Of a stretch of DNA of 64,000 nt, positions 54,671-63,895 are shown in pieces. Positions within the stretch are counted from its first letter, which is position 1. Every line of letters starts with the position of its first letter. The notes beneath the pieces were generated by a model that was given only the letters and a program-made list of their open reading frames with translations, had not been told where the DNA came from and did no database searches. The position numbers and the translations under genes are program-made. This DNA comes from Streptomyces sp. NBC_00370 (GTDB taxonomy: Bacteria; Actinomycetota; Actinomycetes; Streptomycetales; Streptomycetaceae): positions 6,162,501 to 6,226,500 of the forward strand of contig NZ_CP107968.1 in assembly GCF_036084755.1 (NCBI RefSeq), read 5' to 3'.

Positions 54671-55968
54671 CGATCCTGTTGACGGTCCTTGGCATAGTCA
54701 TTTTCGCCGTGGGGCTGCTCTTCTCCATCGCCTTCCACGAGATGGGCCATCTCTCGACGGCCAAGATGTTCGGCATCCGGGTGCCCCAGTACATGGTGGG
54801 ATTCGGGCCGACGATCTGGTCGAAGAGGAAGAACGACACGGAGTACGGGATCAAGGCGATCCCGCTCGGCGGCTACATCCGCATGATCGGGATGTTCCCG
54901 CCGGGCGCCGACGGCCGGATCGAGTCCCGGTCCACCTCGCCCTGGCGCAGCATGGTCGAGGACGCGCGCTCCGCCGCGTTCGAGGAACTGCAGCCCGGTG
55001 ACGAGAAGCTGCTGTTCTACACGCGCAAGCCCTGGAAGCGCGTCATCGTGATGTTCGCAGGGCCGTTCATGAACCTGATCCTCGCCGTCGCGATCTTCCT
55101 CGGCGTGGCGATGTCGTACGGCTTCCAGACGCAGACCACCGACGTCGCCGCCGTCCAGCAGTGCGTCATCTCACAGAGCGCGAAGCGCCAGACCTGTGAG
55201 AAGGGCGACCCGGTCTCGCCGGCCAAGGCCGCGGGACTGAAGCAGGGCGACAAGATCGTCGCCTTCAACGGCCGGAAGGTCGCGGACTGGAGCACGCTCT
55301 CCGACCTGATCCGCAAGACGATCGGCCCCGCCACCATCACCGTCCAGCGCGACGGCTCGGAGCAGGTGCTGCACGCCAAGCTGCTCAGCAACACCGTCCT
55401 GAAGAAGGACTCCAACGGCGATGTCGTGCAGGACAAGTACGTACCCGCCGGCTACCTCGGCTTCGCCGCCTCCACCAAGATCGTCCCGCTGACCTTCTCG
55501 CAGTCCGTCGACCGCATGGGCACCATGATCGAGGACAGTGCCAAGCGGATCGTCGACCTGCCGTCCGAGATCCCCGCGCTGTGGCGCGCGGCCTTCGACG
55601 GCGGTGAGCGCAAGGCGGACTCGCCGGTCGGCGTGGTCGGCGCCGCCCGGATCGGCGGCGAGGTGATGACGCTGCACGTGCCGGCGCAGAGCCAGATCGC
55701 GATGCTGCTGTTCCTGCTCGCCGGGTTCAACCTCTCGCTGTTCCTCTTCAACATGCTGCCGCTGCTGCCGCTCGACGGCGGGCACATCGCGGGGGCGCTG
55801 TGGGAGGCGCTGCGGCGCAACGTGGCGCGGGTCTTCAGCCGGCCCGACCCGGGCCCCTTCGACGTGGCGAAGCTCATGCCGGTCGCCTATGTGGTGGCGG
55901 GGCTGTTCATCTGCTTCACGGCGCTCGTCTTCATCGCCGACGTGGTCAACCCGGTAAAGATCAGCTGA
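54667..55968 (+). CDS. rseP: M50 site-2 metalloprotease, RseP family
   Basis: 433 residues. Zinc motif HEMGH at 24-28 in the first membrane helix, PDZ domain at about 190-270 ([20 protein letters not shown]), and the last ligand in [13 protein letters not shown]. Intramembrane proteases of this type cut anti-sigma factors or signal peptide remnants. ATGA overlap with dxr, and precedes ispG, the common actinobacterial order. Confidence 0.95.
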   Translation: MTILLTVLGIVIFAVGLLFSIAFHEMGHLSTAKMFGIRVPQYMVGFGPTIWSKRKNDTEYGIKAIPLGGYIRMIGMFPPGADGRIESRSTSPWRSMVEDARSAAFEELQPGDEKLLFYTRKPWKRVIVMFAGPFMNLILAVAIFLGVAMSYGFQTQTTDVAAVQQCVISQSAKRQTCEKGDPVSPAKAAGLKQGDKIVAFNGRKVADWSTLSDLIRKTIGPATITVQRDGSEQVLHAKLLSNTVLKKDSNGDVVQDKYVPAGYLGFAASTKIVPLTFSQSVDRMGTMIEDSAKRIVDLPSEIPALWRAAFDGGERKADSPVGVVGAARIGGEVMTLHVPAQSQIAMLLFLLAGFNLSLFLFNMLPLLPLDGGHIAGALWEALRRNVARVFSRPDPGPFDVAKLMPVAYVVAGLFICFTALVFIADVVNPVKIS

Positions 55969-56001
55969 ATCATTCGATTCGGGGTAATCTTCCCGTTTTG
56001 C

Positions 56002-56032
56002 AGCGGCCGGACACTTTTTGTGTCCGGCCGCT
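56002..56032 (+). terminator. Terminator between rseP and ispG
   Basis: AGCGGCCGGACAC and GTGTCCGGCCGCT, a perfect 13-bp stem with loop TTTTT, followed by TACTTTTG. Strong intrinsic terminator, so ispG is probably transcribed from its own promoter in 56033-56149. Confidence 0.88.
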
Positions 56033-56149
56033 TACTTTTGAGTGGACTCTTCGTAGCGGTGTGCCCGTTCGACGCGCGGTGGCGTAATCTCGGGGGCTGG
56101 AGCCCGCCGATCTCGGGACCTCGATCCACACCTTGGGGTTGCACACCAG

Positions 56150-57304
56150 ATGACTGCAATTTCACTCGGAATGCCGTCCGTTCCCACGAAGCTCGCCGAA
56201 CGCAGGGTCAGCCGCCAGATCCAGGTCGGCTCGGTGGCGGTCGGCGGGGACGCACCGGTGTCGGTCCAGTCGATGACCACGACGCGTACGTCGGACATCG
56301 GCGCGACGCTCCAGCAGATCGCCGAGCTGACCGCGTCGGGGTGTCAGATCGTCCGAGTGGCGTGCCCGACGCAGGACGACGCGGACGCGCTGGCGACGAT
56401 CGCGCGGAAGTCGCAGATCCCGGTGATCGCGGACATTCACTTCCAGCCGAAGTACGTCTTCGCGGCGATCGACGCGGGCTGTGCGGCGGTCCGGGTCAAC
56501 CCCGGGAACATCAAGCAGTTCGACGACAAGGTGCGGGAGATCGCGAAGGCCGCGCTGGAGACCCGGACACCGATCCGGATCGGCGTCAACGCGGGCTCGC
56601 TGGACGCGCGGCTGCTGAAGAAGTACGGCAAGGCGACGCCGGAGGCCCTGGTGGAGTCGGCGCTGTGGGAGGCGTCGCTGTTCGAGGAGCACGGCTTCCG
56701 TGACATCAAGATCTCGGTGAAGCACAACGACCCGGTGGTGATGGTGAATGCCTACCGTCAGCTCGCCGAGCAGTGCGACTACCCGCTGCACCTCGGTGTG
56801 ACGGAGGCGGGCCCGGCGTTCCAGGGGACCATCAAGTCGGCCGTGGCGTTCGGTGCGTTGCTCTCGGAGGGCATCGGGGACACGATCCGCGTCTCGCTGT
56901 CCGCCCCGCCGGCCGAAGAGGTCAAGGTCGGGCTGCAGATCCTGGAGTCGCTCAACCTGAAGCAGCGCCGGCTGGAGATCGTGTCCTGCCCCTCGTGCGG
57001 CCGGGCGCAGGTGGACGTGTACAAGCTCGCGGACGAGGTGTCGGCGGGACTTGAGGGCATGGAGGTGCCGCTGCGCGTCGCGGTCATGGGCTGTGTGGTG
57101 AACGGTCCGGGCGAGGCGCGCGAGGCCGATCTGGGTGTGGCGTCGGGCAACGGCAAGGGCCAGATCTTCGTGAAGGGCGAGGTCGTCAAGACCGTCCCCG
57201 AGTCGAAGATCGTGGAGACCCTGATCGACGAGGCCATGAAGATCGCCGAGCAGATGGAGAAGGACGGCATCGCCTCCGGCCAGCCCGAGGTCGCTGTCAG
57301 CTGA
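56150..57304 (+). CDS. ispG: (E)-4-hydroxy-3-methylbut-2-enyl-diphosphate synthase
   Basis: 384 residues; penultimate step of the MEP pathway, a 4Fe-4S enzyme. TIM-barrel motifs [30 protein letters not shown] and VNAGSLD are present, and the cluster ligands lie in [11 protein letters not shown] and [13 protein letters not shown]. Length is normal for the actinobacterial short form. Confidence 0.97.
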   Translation: MTAISLGMPSVPTKLAERRVSRQIQVGSVAVGGDAPVSVQSMTTTRTSDIGATLQQIAELTASGCQIVRVACPTQDDADALATIARKSQIPVIADIHFQPKYVFAAIDAGCAAVRVNPGNIKQFDDKVREIAKAALETRTPIRIGVNAGSLDARLLKKYGKATPEALVESALWEASLFEEHGFRDIKISVKHNDPVVMVNAYRQLAEQCDYPLHLGVTEAGPAFQGTIKSAVAFGALLSEGIGDTIRVSLSAPPAEEVKVGLQILESLNLKQRRLEIVSCPSCGRAQVDVYKLADEVSAGLEGMEVPLRVAVMGCVVNGPGEAREADLGVASGNGKGQIFVKGEVVKTVPESKIVETLIDEAMKIAEQMEKDGIASGQPEVAVS

Positions 57305-57313
57305 CCCTGCCGG

Positions 57314-57399
57314 GTGCCGCGCTGACCCTGCGGTGCCGCGTTGAGCTAGCGGTGCCACGCTGACCCTGCGGTGCCGCGTTGAGCCTGGCGGTGCCACGG
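57314..57399. repeat. 19-bp tandem repeat after ispG
   Basis: About four and a half copies of a 19-bp unit, GTGCCGCGCTGACCCTGCG or the variant GTGCCGCGTTGAGCTAGCG, begin 10 bases after the stop. The third copy has GTGCCACG. Each copy contains TGA, so readthrough would stop at once. Confidence 0.85.
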
Positions 57400-57449
57400 A
57401 GGTCGCCGTCAGCCGACTCGGGTTTTCCACCGGTCGTACGAACCACAAC

Positions 57450-57495
57450 GGGCCCCGCCGCCGATGTGCCCCCACAGGCACCGGCGGCGGGGCCC
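57450..57495. terminator. Long terminator between ispG and GNAT genes
   Basis: GGGCCCCGCCGCCG...GTGCC pairs with GGCAC...CGGCGGCGGGGCCC, a 19-bp stem with a 2-base bulge and a 6-base loop. Ends the ispG transcript. Confidence 0.85.
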
Positions 57496-57579
57496 GTACC
57501 CGTGCGGGCCCACGGGAGGCGCCCCCGGAGGCCGCCAGGTAGAGTTCGCAGATCAGCAGACCGTATGGTGAGGCCCCCA

Positions 57580-58425
57580 GTGTTGACGCAGACCACCACC
57601 CGGGTCCTCGAACCCAGCGAACTCGGCGCAGCGCTCGCCATCCTTGAGAGCGAGCCGGTCGCCAACGCCTTCGTGACCTCGCGCGTCCAGGTGGCGGGAC
57701 TCGACCCGTGGCGCCTCGGCGGCGAGATGTGGGGCTGGTACGCCGACGGACATCTGCGCTCGCTCTGCTACTCCGGTGCCAACCTCGTCCCCATCTGCGC
57801 CACCCGCGAGGCCGTACGCGGCTTCGCCGACCGTGCCCGCCGCACCGGGCGCCGCTGCTCGTCCATCGTCGGACCCGTCGAAGCCACCACCCAGCTGTGG
57901 CGGCTGCTGGAACCCAGCTGGGGCCCCGCCCGCGAGGTCAGGGCCAACCAGCCGCTGATGGTCACCGAGCAGATCCCCGCCACCGTCACGCCCGACCCGT
58001 ACGTGCGCCGGATCCGCAAGGACGAACTCGAAACGATCATGCCGGCCTGTGTGGCGATGTTCACCGAAGAGGTCGGCGTCTCACCGCTCGCCGGCGACGG
58101 CGGCCTCCTCTACCAGGCGCGTGTGGCCGAACTCGTCGGCGCGGGGCGCTCGTTCGCCCGGATCGACAACGGCAAGGTCATCTTCAAGGCCGAGATCGGC
58201 GCCGCCACCCACCGGGCCTGCCAGATCCAGGGGGTCTGGGTCGACCCCGCCTATCGCGGCCAGGGCCTGTCCGAGACCGGAATGGCCGCTGTCGTCCGGT
58301 ACGCGCTGGCCGACGTCGCCCCCGTCGTGAGCCTGTACGTGAACGACTACAACGCCCCCGCCAGGGCCGCCTACCGCCGGGTCGGTTTCCGTGAGGTGGG
58401 CGCCTTCATGAGCGTGCTGTTCTGA
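57580..58425 (+). CDS. GNAT family N-acetyltransferase (first)
   Basis: 281 residues from GTG 57580, chosen because GGTGAGG lies 6 bases upstream. The first half is a DUF4081-like domain (LGGEMWGWYADGHLRSLCYS), the second a GNAT domain with acetyl-CoA loop VWVDPAYRGQGLSETGM and LYVNDYNAPARAAYRRVGF. Substrate unknown. Followed 17 bases later by another GNAT gene in the same direction. Confidence 0.87.
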   Translation: MLTQTTTRVLEPSELGAALAILESEPVANAFVTSRVQVAGLDPWRLGGEMWGWYADGHLRSLCYSGANLVPICATREAVRGFADRARRTGRRCSSIVGPVEATTQLWRLLEPSWGPAREVRANQPLMVTEQIPATVTPDPYVRRIRKDELETIMPACVAMFTEEVGVSPLAGDGGLLYQARVAELVGAGRSFARIDNGKVIFKAEIGAATHRACQIQGVWVDPAYRGQGLSETGMAAVVRYALADVAPVVSLYVNDYNAPARAAYRRVGFREVGAFMSVLF

Positions 58426-58441
58426 AAGTAGGGTTCCGCAC

Positions 58442-59029
58442 ATGCTGAGCATCCCCGGGGACGACCCCCGGACCCCCGACGTGCAGGTAGGGCCGGTCGA
58501 TCTCACCGCTCGCGTGGACGACGCCCTCGCCGTACAGGCCCTCGCGTTCGGGCTCAGCGACGACGAGATCGACGTACGCCGGCACATCGTGCTCCGGCAT
58601 CTGATGTACCCCGGCTGCCGCTCCTTCGGGGCCACCACGGACGAGGGCAAACTCGTCGGGTTCGTCTACGGGCTGCCCAACCAGCGCACGCACTGGTGGT
58701 CGACCGTCGTCGAGCCGTATCTGCGCAGGACCGAGTCGGACAGCTGGCTCGACGACTCCTTCGTCATCACCGAACTCCACGTCCACCCCGGCTACCAGGC
58801 CAGGGGCATCGGACGCGCGCTGATCACCGTCATCACCGACGGGGTCACCCAGTCCCGGTCGATCCTGTCGGCGATCGACGTCGAGAGCCCGGCCCGGCAT
58901 CTGTACCGCCAGCTCGGCTACCAGGACCTCGCGCGCCAGGTCCACTTCCCGAGCGCGGCACGGCCGTACGCGGTGATGGGGGCGACGCTGCCGTTGCGCA
59001 GACCCGGGGCGGTCGCCTCGGACGCGTGA
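58442..59029 (+). CDS. GNAT family N-acetyltransferase (second)
   Basis: 195 residues. GNAT fold with VHPGYQARGIGRALITVI as the acetyl-CoA loop. N-terminal sequence not related to the first GNAT gene. It probably shares its transcript. Confidence 0.87.
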   Translation: MLSIPGDDPRTPDVQVGPVDLTARVDDALAVQALAFGLSDDEIDVRRHIVLRHLMYPGCRSFGATTDEGKLVGFVYGLPNQRTHWWSTVVEPYLRRTESDSWLDDSFVITELHVHPGYQARGIGRALITVITDGVTQSRSILSAIDVESPARHLYRQLGYQDLARQVHFPSAARPYAVMGATLPLRRPGAVASDA

Positions 59030-59046
59030 TGTCCGGGCCGTGTTTC

Positions 59047-59082
59047 GTGTGTCCCGGGCCCGCGGTCCGTGTGTCCCGGGCC
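59047..59082. repeat. 22-bp period repeat after second GNAT gene
   Basis: GTGTGTCCCGGGCC occurs at 59047-59060 and 59069-59082, with a degenerate third copy just upstream. Lies 18 bases after the stop. Confidence 0.55.
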
Positions 59083-59170
59083 GCCGTCCCTGTGGAGAAG
59101 TGATTTCCGGGTGCGGGTGCGGCACGGCTAATCTCCTGGCATCACCCGAGAGAACGCAGGAGTGCTCCCC

Positions 59171-60865
59171 ATGCCCCAGGTCCAGCGCATGTCCCGTTTG
59201 ATGGCCAAGACATTGCGCGACGACCCGGCCGACGCGGAGACGCTCAGCCACAAGCTGCTCATGCGCGCGGGTTACGTCCGCCGCACCTCCGCCGGCATCT
59301 GGAGCTGGCTGCCGCTGGGCAAGAAGGTCCTCGACAACGTCTCGCGCGTCGTACGCGAGGAGATGGACGCGATCGGCGCGCAGGAGGTGCTGCTGCCCGC
59401 ACTGCTGCCCAGGGAGCCGTACGAGGCGAGCGGCCGCTGGGAGGAGTACGGCGACCTGCTGTTCCGGCTCAAGGACCGCAAGGGCGCCGACTATCTGCTC
59501 GGCCCGACGCACGAAGAGATCTTCACGCAGCTCGTCAAGGACCAGTGCACGTCCTACAAGGACCTGCCGGTGATGCTCTACCAGATCCAGACGAAGTACC
59601 GCGACGAGGCCAGGCCGCGCTCGGGCGTGCTGCGCGGGCGCGAGTTCCAGATGAAGGACTCGTACTCCTTCGACACCACGGACGAGGCCCTGGCCGAGTC
59701 GTACGCCCTGCACCGCGCCGCCTACCAGGCCATCTTCAAGCGGCTCGGGCTCGACTTCCGGATCGTCTCCGCGGTCTCCGGCGCGATGGGCGGCTCTGCG
59801 TCGGAGGAGTTCCTGGCACCGGCAGCGGCGGGCGAGGACACGTTCGTGGACTGCCCGGCGTGCGACTACGCGGCCAACACGGAGGCGGTGACGTTCGTGG
59901 CGCCGGCGGTTGGTGCCGTCGACCACCCTGCCGTCGAGGAGCTGGACACGCCGGACACCCCGACCATCGAGTCGCTCGCCGCGCTCCTCGGGGTGCCCGC
60001 TTCGGCCACGCTGAAGAACCTGCTGGTCAAGGTCGACGGCGAGATCGTCGCCGTCGGTGTGCCGGGCGACCGCGAGGTCGACCTCGGCAAGCTCGGCGAA
60101 CACCTCGCCCCCGCGGTGGTGGAGCTGGTCACCGCCGAGGACTTCGAGGACCGGCCGGATCTGGTACGCGGCTACGTGGGCCCGCAGGACCTGAAGGTCC
60201 GCTACATCGCCGACCCCCGGATCGCGCCGGGCACGGCGTGGATCACCGGCGCGAACCGGACGGGTACGCACGCGCGCAACGTGGTCGCCGGGCGGGACTT
60301 CGAGGTCGACGACTACCTGGACGTCGTGGTGGTCGAGGCGGGCGACCCGTGCCCGGCGTGCGGTGCGGGCCTGACCCTGGACCGCGCGATCGAGATCGGC
60401 CATATCTTCCAGCTCGGCCGCAAGTACGCCGACACGTTCCAGCTCGACGTGCTCGGGCAGCAGGGCAAGCCGGTGCGGGTGACGATGGGCTCGTACGGCA
60501 TCGGCGTCTCGCGCGCGGTGGCGGCGCTGGCCGAGCAGTCGGCGGACGAGCAGGGGCTGTGCTGGCCGCGCGAGATCGCGCCGGCGGACGTGCATGTCGT
60601 GGCGGCGGGCAAGGCGCTGCAGACGGAGCTGGCCGTGTCGGTATCCGAGCAGTTGGCCGCCGCCGGGCTGCGGGTGCTGGTGGACGAGCGTCCCGGGGTG
60701 TCGCCGGGCGTGAAGTTCACGGACGCCGAGCTGATCGGTGTGCCGCAGATCCTGGTGGCGGGGCGGCGCTCGGCGGAGGGTGTGCTGGAGCTGAAGGACC
60801 GGCGCAGTGGTGAGCGCGAGGAGCTGACGGTGGCGGAGGCGGTGGCTCGGCTCACCGCGGTCTGA
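59171..60865 (+). CDS. proS: Prolyl-tRNA synthetase, bacterial type
   Basis: 564 residues. ATG 59171 with AGGAG 8 bases upstream. Class II motifs: [13 protein letters not shown], motif 2 [20 protein letters not shown], motif 3 [14 protein letters not shown]. The inserted editing domain (about 230-400, [15 protein letters not shown]) for clearing misacylated Ala-tRNA is present, and the anticodon-binding domain is at the C-terminus. Confidence 0.97.
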   Translation: MPQVQRMSRLMAKTLRDDPADAETLSHKLLMRAGYVRRTSAGIWSWLPLGKKVLDNVSRVVREEMDAIGAQEVLLPALLPREPYEASGRWEEYGDLLFRLKDRKGADYLLGPTHEEIFTQLVKDQCTSYKDLPVMLYQIQTKYRDEARPRSGVLRGREFQMKDSYSFDTTDEALAESYALHRAAYQAIFKRLGLDFRIVSAVSGAMGGSASEEFLAPAAAGEDTFVDCPACDYAANTEAVTFVAPAVGAVDHPAVEELDTPDTPTIESLAALLGVPASATLKNLLVKVDGEIVAVGVPGDREVDLGKLGEHLAPAVVELVTAEDFEDRPDLVRGYVGPQDLKVRYIADPRIAPGTAWITGANRTGTHARNVVAGRDFEVDDYLDVVVVEAGDPCPACGAGLTLDRAIEIGHIFQLGRKYADTFQLDVLGQQGKPVRVTMGSYGIGVSRAVAALAEQSADEQGLCWPREIAPADVHVVAAGKALQTELAVSVSEQLAAAGLRVLVDERPGVSPGVKFTDAELIGVPQILVAGRRSAEGVLELKDRRSGEREELTVAEAVARLTAV

Positions 60866-60914
60866 GGTTTCCGGCCTTCCGGCTTCTGGGCTGTCTGGGC
60901 TTCTGGTCTGTGTG

Positions 60915-61345
60915 CGGGTGCGGCTCGGTTGCGGGTCCCTGGCTGCGGTTGTCGCCGGGGGCCCCTCCGGGGTCGTGTCCTGCGCTGCGGTGTCGCCGTC
61001 CGGCGCGGTTCGGGGGTTGCGGGTTTGCGACGCGGTGGTCGCCGGGCGCGGTGTCGCCGTCCGGCGCGGTTCGGGGTTGCCGGTCTGGGTTGCGGTTGTT
61101 GCCGGGGGCGGTGTCGCCGTCCGGCCGGTGGTCGGTGCGGGGTTGTGGTTGCGGTTGTTGCCGGGGGCCCTCCGGGGTCGTGTCCTGCGCTGCGGTGTCG
61201 CCGTCCGGCGCGGTTCGGGGGTTGCGGGTCTGGGTTGCGGTGGTTGCCGGGGGCGGTGTCGCCGTCCGGCGCGGTTCGGGGTTGCGGGTTCTTGGTTGCG
61301 GTTGTTGCCGGGTGCCGTTCCGGGGTCGTGTCCTGCGCTGCATGA
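60915..61345. repeat. Six-unit imperfect repeat array after proS
   Basis: A 573-base gene-free gap after proS carries about six tandem units. Each has GCGGTTGTTGCCGGGGG then GGTGTCGCCGTCCGGCGCGG and TTCGGGGTTGCGGGT. Units of about 63 bases alternate with longer ones holding an extra segment CTCCGGGGTCGTGTCCTGCG. The plus strand is strongly G-rich with many GGG runs. It has no spacer structure and encodes nothing recognisable. Confidence 0.85.
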
Positions 61346-61438
61346 TTTACGGCGCGTACTCGCCTGACGCGGAGCCACCGCCGAGATGCGCCACAAATCA
61401 CGCTCTACGCTCCGGACACCACCCCTGCACGACCCCCT

Positions 61439-62323
61439 TCACAGCCAGGCCGCGAACTCCAACAGCAGCTCGGCCGCCTGGCGGTGACGGGCCGTCAGGG
61501 CGCGGGTTGCGGATTCCACGGCGCGGAACAGCGTCCAGGCGCGCAGCCGGTCACGGTCGACGTCCAGGGAGTCCGCCAGCCGGTTGATCCGGCGTCGGGC
61601 TGCCGAAGCGCCGGCGTCCGAGGCGACCAGGTCTTCCACCCGGTCGCGTACCAGCCTCGCCAGGTCGTACGCCCGCTCGCCTACCAGCGGCTCGGGGCCC
61701 ACGGCCAGCCACGGTGTCCGGTCGCCCGCCAGGACCTTTCCCTGGCGGAACGCGCCGTGCAGGAGCATGGTCTCCGTCGGACCGGTCATGAGGTCCGCTC
61801 GGGCCTGGAGCGCTGCTGTGATCAGGGGGGCCGCGGTTTCGTCCTGGGTCGCGGCCATCGTTTTGGCCTGGCGTTCCGTGCGGGTCTCCACCGTTTCGAA
61901 CCCGTGGTCCGCCGGCGGCTCCACCCACAGGCGTCGCAGTGTGCCCGCCGCCTCCAGCAGGGCCTTGGCCTCCGGGAGCGAGCGCAGGGACATCTCGGGG
62001 TGCAGGCGCTCCAGCAGCAGTGCGTCGTCCAGGACCTCCGCCGCGCCCCAGCCCTTCCAGTGGGCCAGGGCCGCGTGTTCGAGAGCGGGGGCGGCGAAGG
62101 GTGGAGCGATCTTGAGAGTGGCGGGGGAGTCGTCGCTCCTGCGTACGAGCATCACCAGGCTGCTCCGGCCGCCGGGCGCCACGACCCGTTCGACGGTCAG
62201 GCCCTGACGGGTGACCGTTTCCTGGGCGAGGGCGGGTAGTCGGTCGAGCCACGGGGTGGCCGCGGATTCTCCGTACGTCTCGCCGAGCGTGCGCAGCAGA
62301 CGCTCCGGCGGTTCAAAAGCCAT
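61439..62323 (-). CDS. Aminoglycoside phosphotransferase-fold protein lacking catalytic residues
   Basis: 294 residues resembling APH(6)/streptomycin 6-kinase-type proteins (LVMLVRRSDDSPATLKIAPP, LLERLHPEMSL). The catalytic loop, usually HGDLHxxNV, reads HGAFRQGKV, so both the base Asp and the Mg-binding Asn are gone. The metal-binding DPKPLVG motif reads GPEPLVG, losing another Asp. It is likely a pseudokinase. Convergent to proS across the repeat array. Followed downstream (minus strand upstream) by a ferritin-like gene. Confidence 0.8.
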   Translation of the reverse strand: MAFEPPERLLRTLGETYGESAATPWLDRLPALAQETVTRQGLTVERVVAPGGRSSLVMLVRRSDDSPATLKIAPPFAAPALEHAALAHWKGWGAAEVLDDALLLERLHPEMSLRSLPEAKALLEAAGTLRRLWVEPPADHGFETVETRTERQAKTMAATQDETAAPLITAALQARADLMTGPTETMLLHGAFRQGKVLAGDRTPWLAVGPEPLVGERAYDLARLVRDRVEDLVASDAGASAARRRINRLADSLDVDRDRLRAWTLFRAVESATRALTARHRQAAELLLEFAAWL

Positions 62324-62347
62324 ACGTACGTAGTTCCCCTTCTGGGC

Positions 62348-62770
62348 TCACGACCGCTCGGCGAGTCCGGGAAAGGCTACGCCGGTGCCGCGCCAGCGCG
62401 CCGCGCGCACCGCTGCCTCGCGCAGCGCGTCGGCGGCCTGCTGGCGCAGTGGGCCTTCGGCGGCGCGTACGAGGTCGGAGTAGACGTCGGCGACCCTGTC
62501 CTCCAGGCGGGCGGCCAGGCGTTCCGCCGACGTCGCCCCCGCCACGGGGAACGGCAGCGTGTAGGCGGCCGCTGCGGCGGTGGGTTCGCCGCCCAGGTCG
62601 CGGACGGTACGGGCCAGGGCGTCGCGCCGGGCGCGGTGTGCCGCGTAGGCCGCCGACGCCTCAGCGCCGCGGGCCGTGCCGATCCGGCCGCCGACGACCC
62701 CGTACCCGTACACGGCCGCGTGTTCGGCGGCGAGTGCGGCCTGTGCCGCCTCCAGCGCACCGCTGCTCAT
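62348..62770 (-). CDS. Ferritin-like domain (DUF4439) protein
   Basis: 140 residues, all-helical. LAAEHAAVYGYGVVGGRI and the ARRDALARTVRDLGGEPTAA segment match the DUF4439 ferritin-like domain; a few possible metal ligands (E, H in AAEHAAVY) remain. Start overlaps the preceding lipoprotein gene as ATGA. Role unknown. Confidence 0.78.
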   Translation of the reverse strand: MSSGALEAAQAALAAEHAAVYGYGVVGGRIGTARGAEASAAYAAHRARRDALARTVRDLGGEPTAAAAAYTLPFPVAGATSAERLAARLEDRVADVYSDLVRAAEGPLRQQAADALREAAVRAARWRGTGVAFPGLAERS

Positions 62771-63252
62771 CGGGCCGCTCCTTCGGTCAGCAGGTACGCG
62801 TGGGTGGCGCTCGCGGCGGCTACGGAGGCCAGCAGCCGGGCGAGTTCCGGGGGCGCGTCCACCAGGGCGGCCGTCTGGGCGTCCGTGGTGCGGCGGGCTG
62901 TCGTCGCCAGCGCCCTGAGTGCTTCGGCGGGGTCCGCTGAGACCGCGGCGGTCGGGCTCGGCGGCGGGGTGGCCGGCGGTTTCCTGGCGGGGGAGAGCGC
63001 CGCCACGTGCTGGGCGGTGGCCGCGCGCAGTGGTGCCAGGGTGGCGCGCTGGTCGGGGTGGCGGGCCAGTACCGCGTCGTACTGGGCGAGCAGGGATCGG
63101 CTGGTGGCGGCCGTGCGGACCCTGAGGGTGTTCTCGGCGCGTACCGAGGCGCTTTCGCCGGGCCCGTGGCGGTCGGCGTCGGTCGAGGAGCAGGCCGTCA
63201 GCAGACCGGCCGCGGCGGCGCCCATGAGGAGCTGCCTCCGTGTCGTACCCAC
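62767..63252 (-). CDS. Tat-type lipoprotein, function unknown
   Basis: 161 residues from the GTG at 63252, which has GGGAG 6 bases upstream; an ATG at 63276 is also in frame. TTRRQLLMG and the lipobox LLTAC mark a Tat lipoprotein. The rest is Ala/Pro-rich helical sequence ending PELARLLASVAAASATHAYL, which echoes the ferritin-like domain. Coupled to the DUF4439 gene by an ATGA overlap, so they likely act together at the membrane. Confidence 0.75.
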   Translation of the reverse strand: MGTTRRQLLMGAAAAGLLTACSSTDADRHGPGESASVRAENTLRVRTAATSRSLLAQYDAVLARHPDQRATLAPLRAATAQHVAALSPARKPPATPPPSPTAAVSADPAEALRALATTARRTTDAQTAALVDAPPELARLLASVAAASATHAYLLTEGAAR

Positions 63253-63398
63253 GCGTCTCTCCCTCGCAGTGATCATCGCAGGCGAGCGTACCTGCGGGTC
63301 AGCCCCATGTGGACGGCAACACCCCCTGGGACCGGATACCCTTGCCGTCTGACGCAGGACGATCCCACAACAGCAGACGCGGCCGAGGAGTCACCCGG

Positions 63399-63893
63399 AT
63401 GAGCACCACCCAGAGCGAGAGGCTGCGCGGACTGCTGGAACCGCTCGTCAGCGCCAAGAACCTTGATCTGGAAGAGGTCGAGGTCTCCCGGGCCGGTCGG
63501 CGTCGTGTACTGAGGATCGTCGTGGACTCCGACGACGGCGTGGATCTCGACGAGTGCGCCGAGCTGAGCCGCACCATCTCCACGACGCTGGACGAGACCG
63601 ACGCCATGGGCGAGGACGAGTACCAGCTCGAAGTGACATCACCCGGGGCCGAGCGCCCGCTGACCGAGCACCGCCACTATGTGCGCGCCGTCGGCAGGCT
63701 CGCCAGGTTCCAGCTTCCCGAGGGCGAGCTGGTGGCCCGGATCCTGGCCGTGGACGACGAGGGCCTTGATGTCGAGGTGCCCGGGGTGAAGGGGCGGAAG
63801 CCCACCGCCCGCCGGCTGGAGTTCGCGCAGATCGCCAAGGCGCGTGTCGAGCTCGAATTCAGCCGCAAGGACAAGAAGGAAGAGGAGGCGTAG
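63399..63893 (+). CDS. rimP: Ribosome maturation factor RimP
   Basis: 164 residues from ATG 63399, GAGGAG 8 bases upstream. RimP motifs include RIVVDSDDGVDLDECAELSR, TSPGAERPL and a C-terminal SH3-like domain. It assists 30S assembly. The nusA start follows 2 bases after the stop, the conserved rimP-nusA order. Confidence 0.94.
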   Translation: MSTTQSERLRGLLEPLVSAKNLDLEEVEVSRAGRRRVLRIVVDSDDGVDLDECAELSRTISTTLDETDAMGEDEYQLEVTSPGAERPLTEHRHYVRAVGRLARFQLPEGELVARILAVDDEGLDVEVPGVKGRKPTARRLEFAQIAKARVELEFSRKDKKEEEA

Positions 63894-63895
63894 CC

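Noticed and set aside
60915-61345. Possible CRISPR array
   Set aside because: The repeats are contiguous, imperfect and long, with no unique spacers and no cas genes.
58406-61396. 996-residue open frame on the minus strand
   Set aside because: It runs antisense to the second GNAT gene, proS and the repeat array, is dominated by Arg/Pro/Ala and contains no domain. It is an artefact of high GC.
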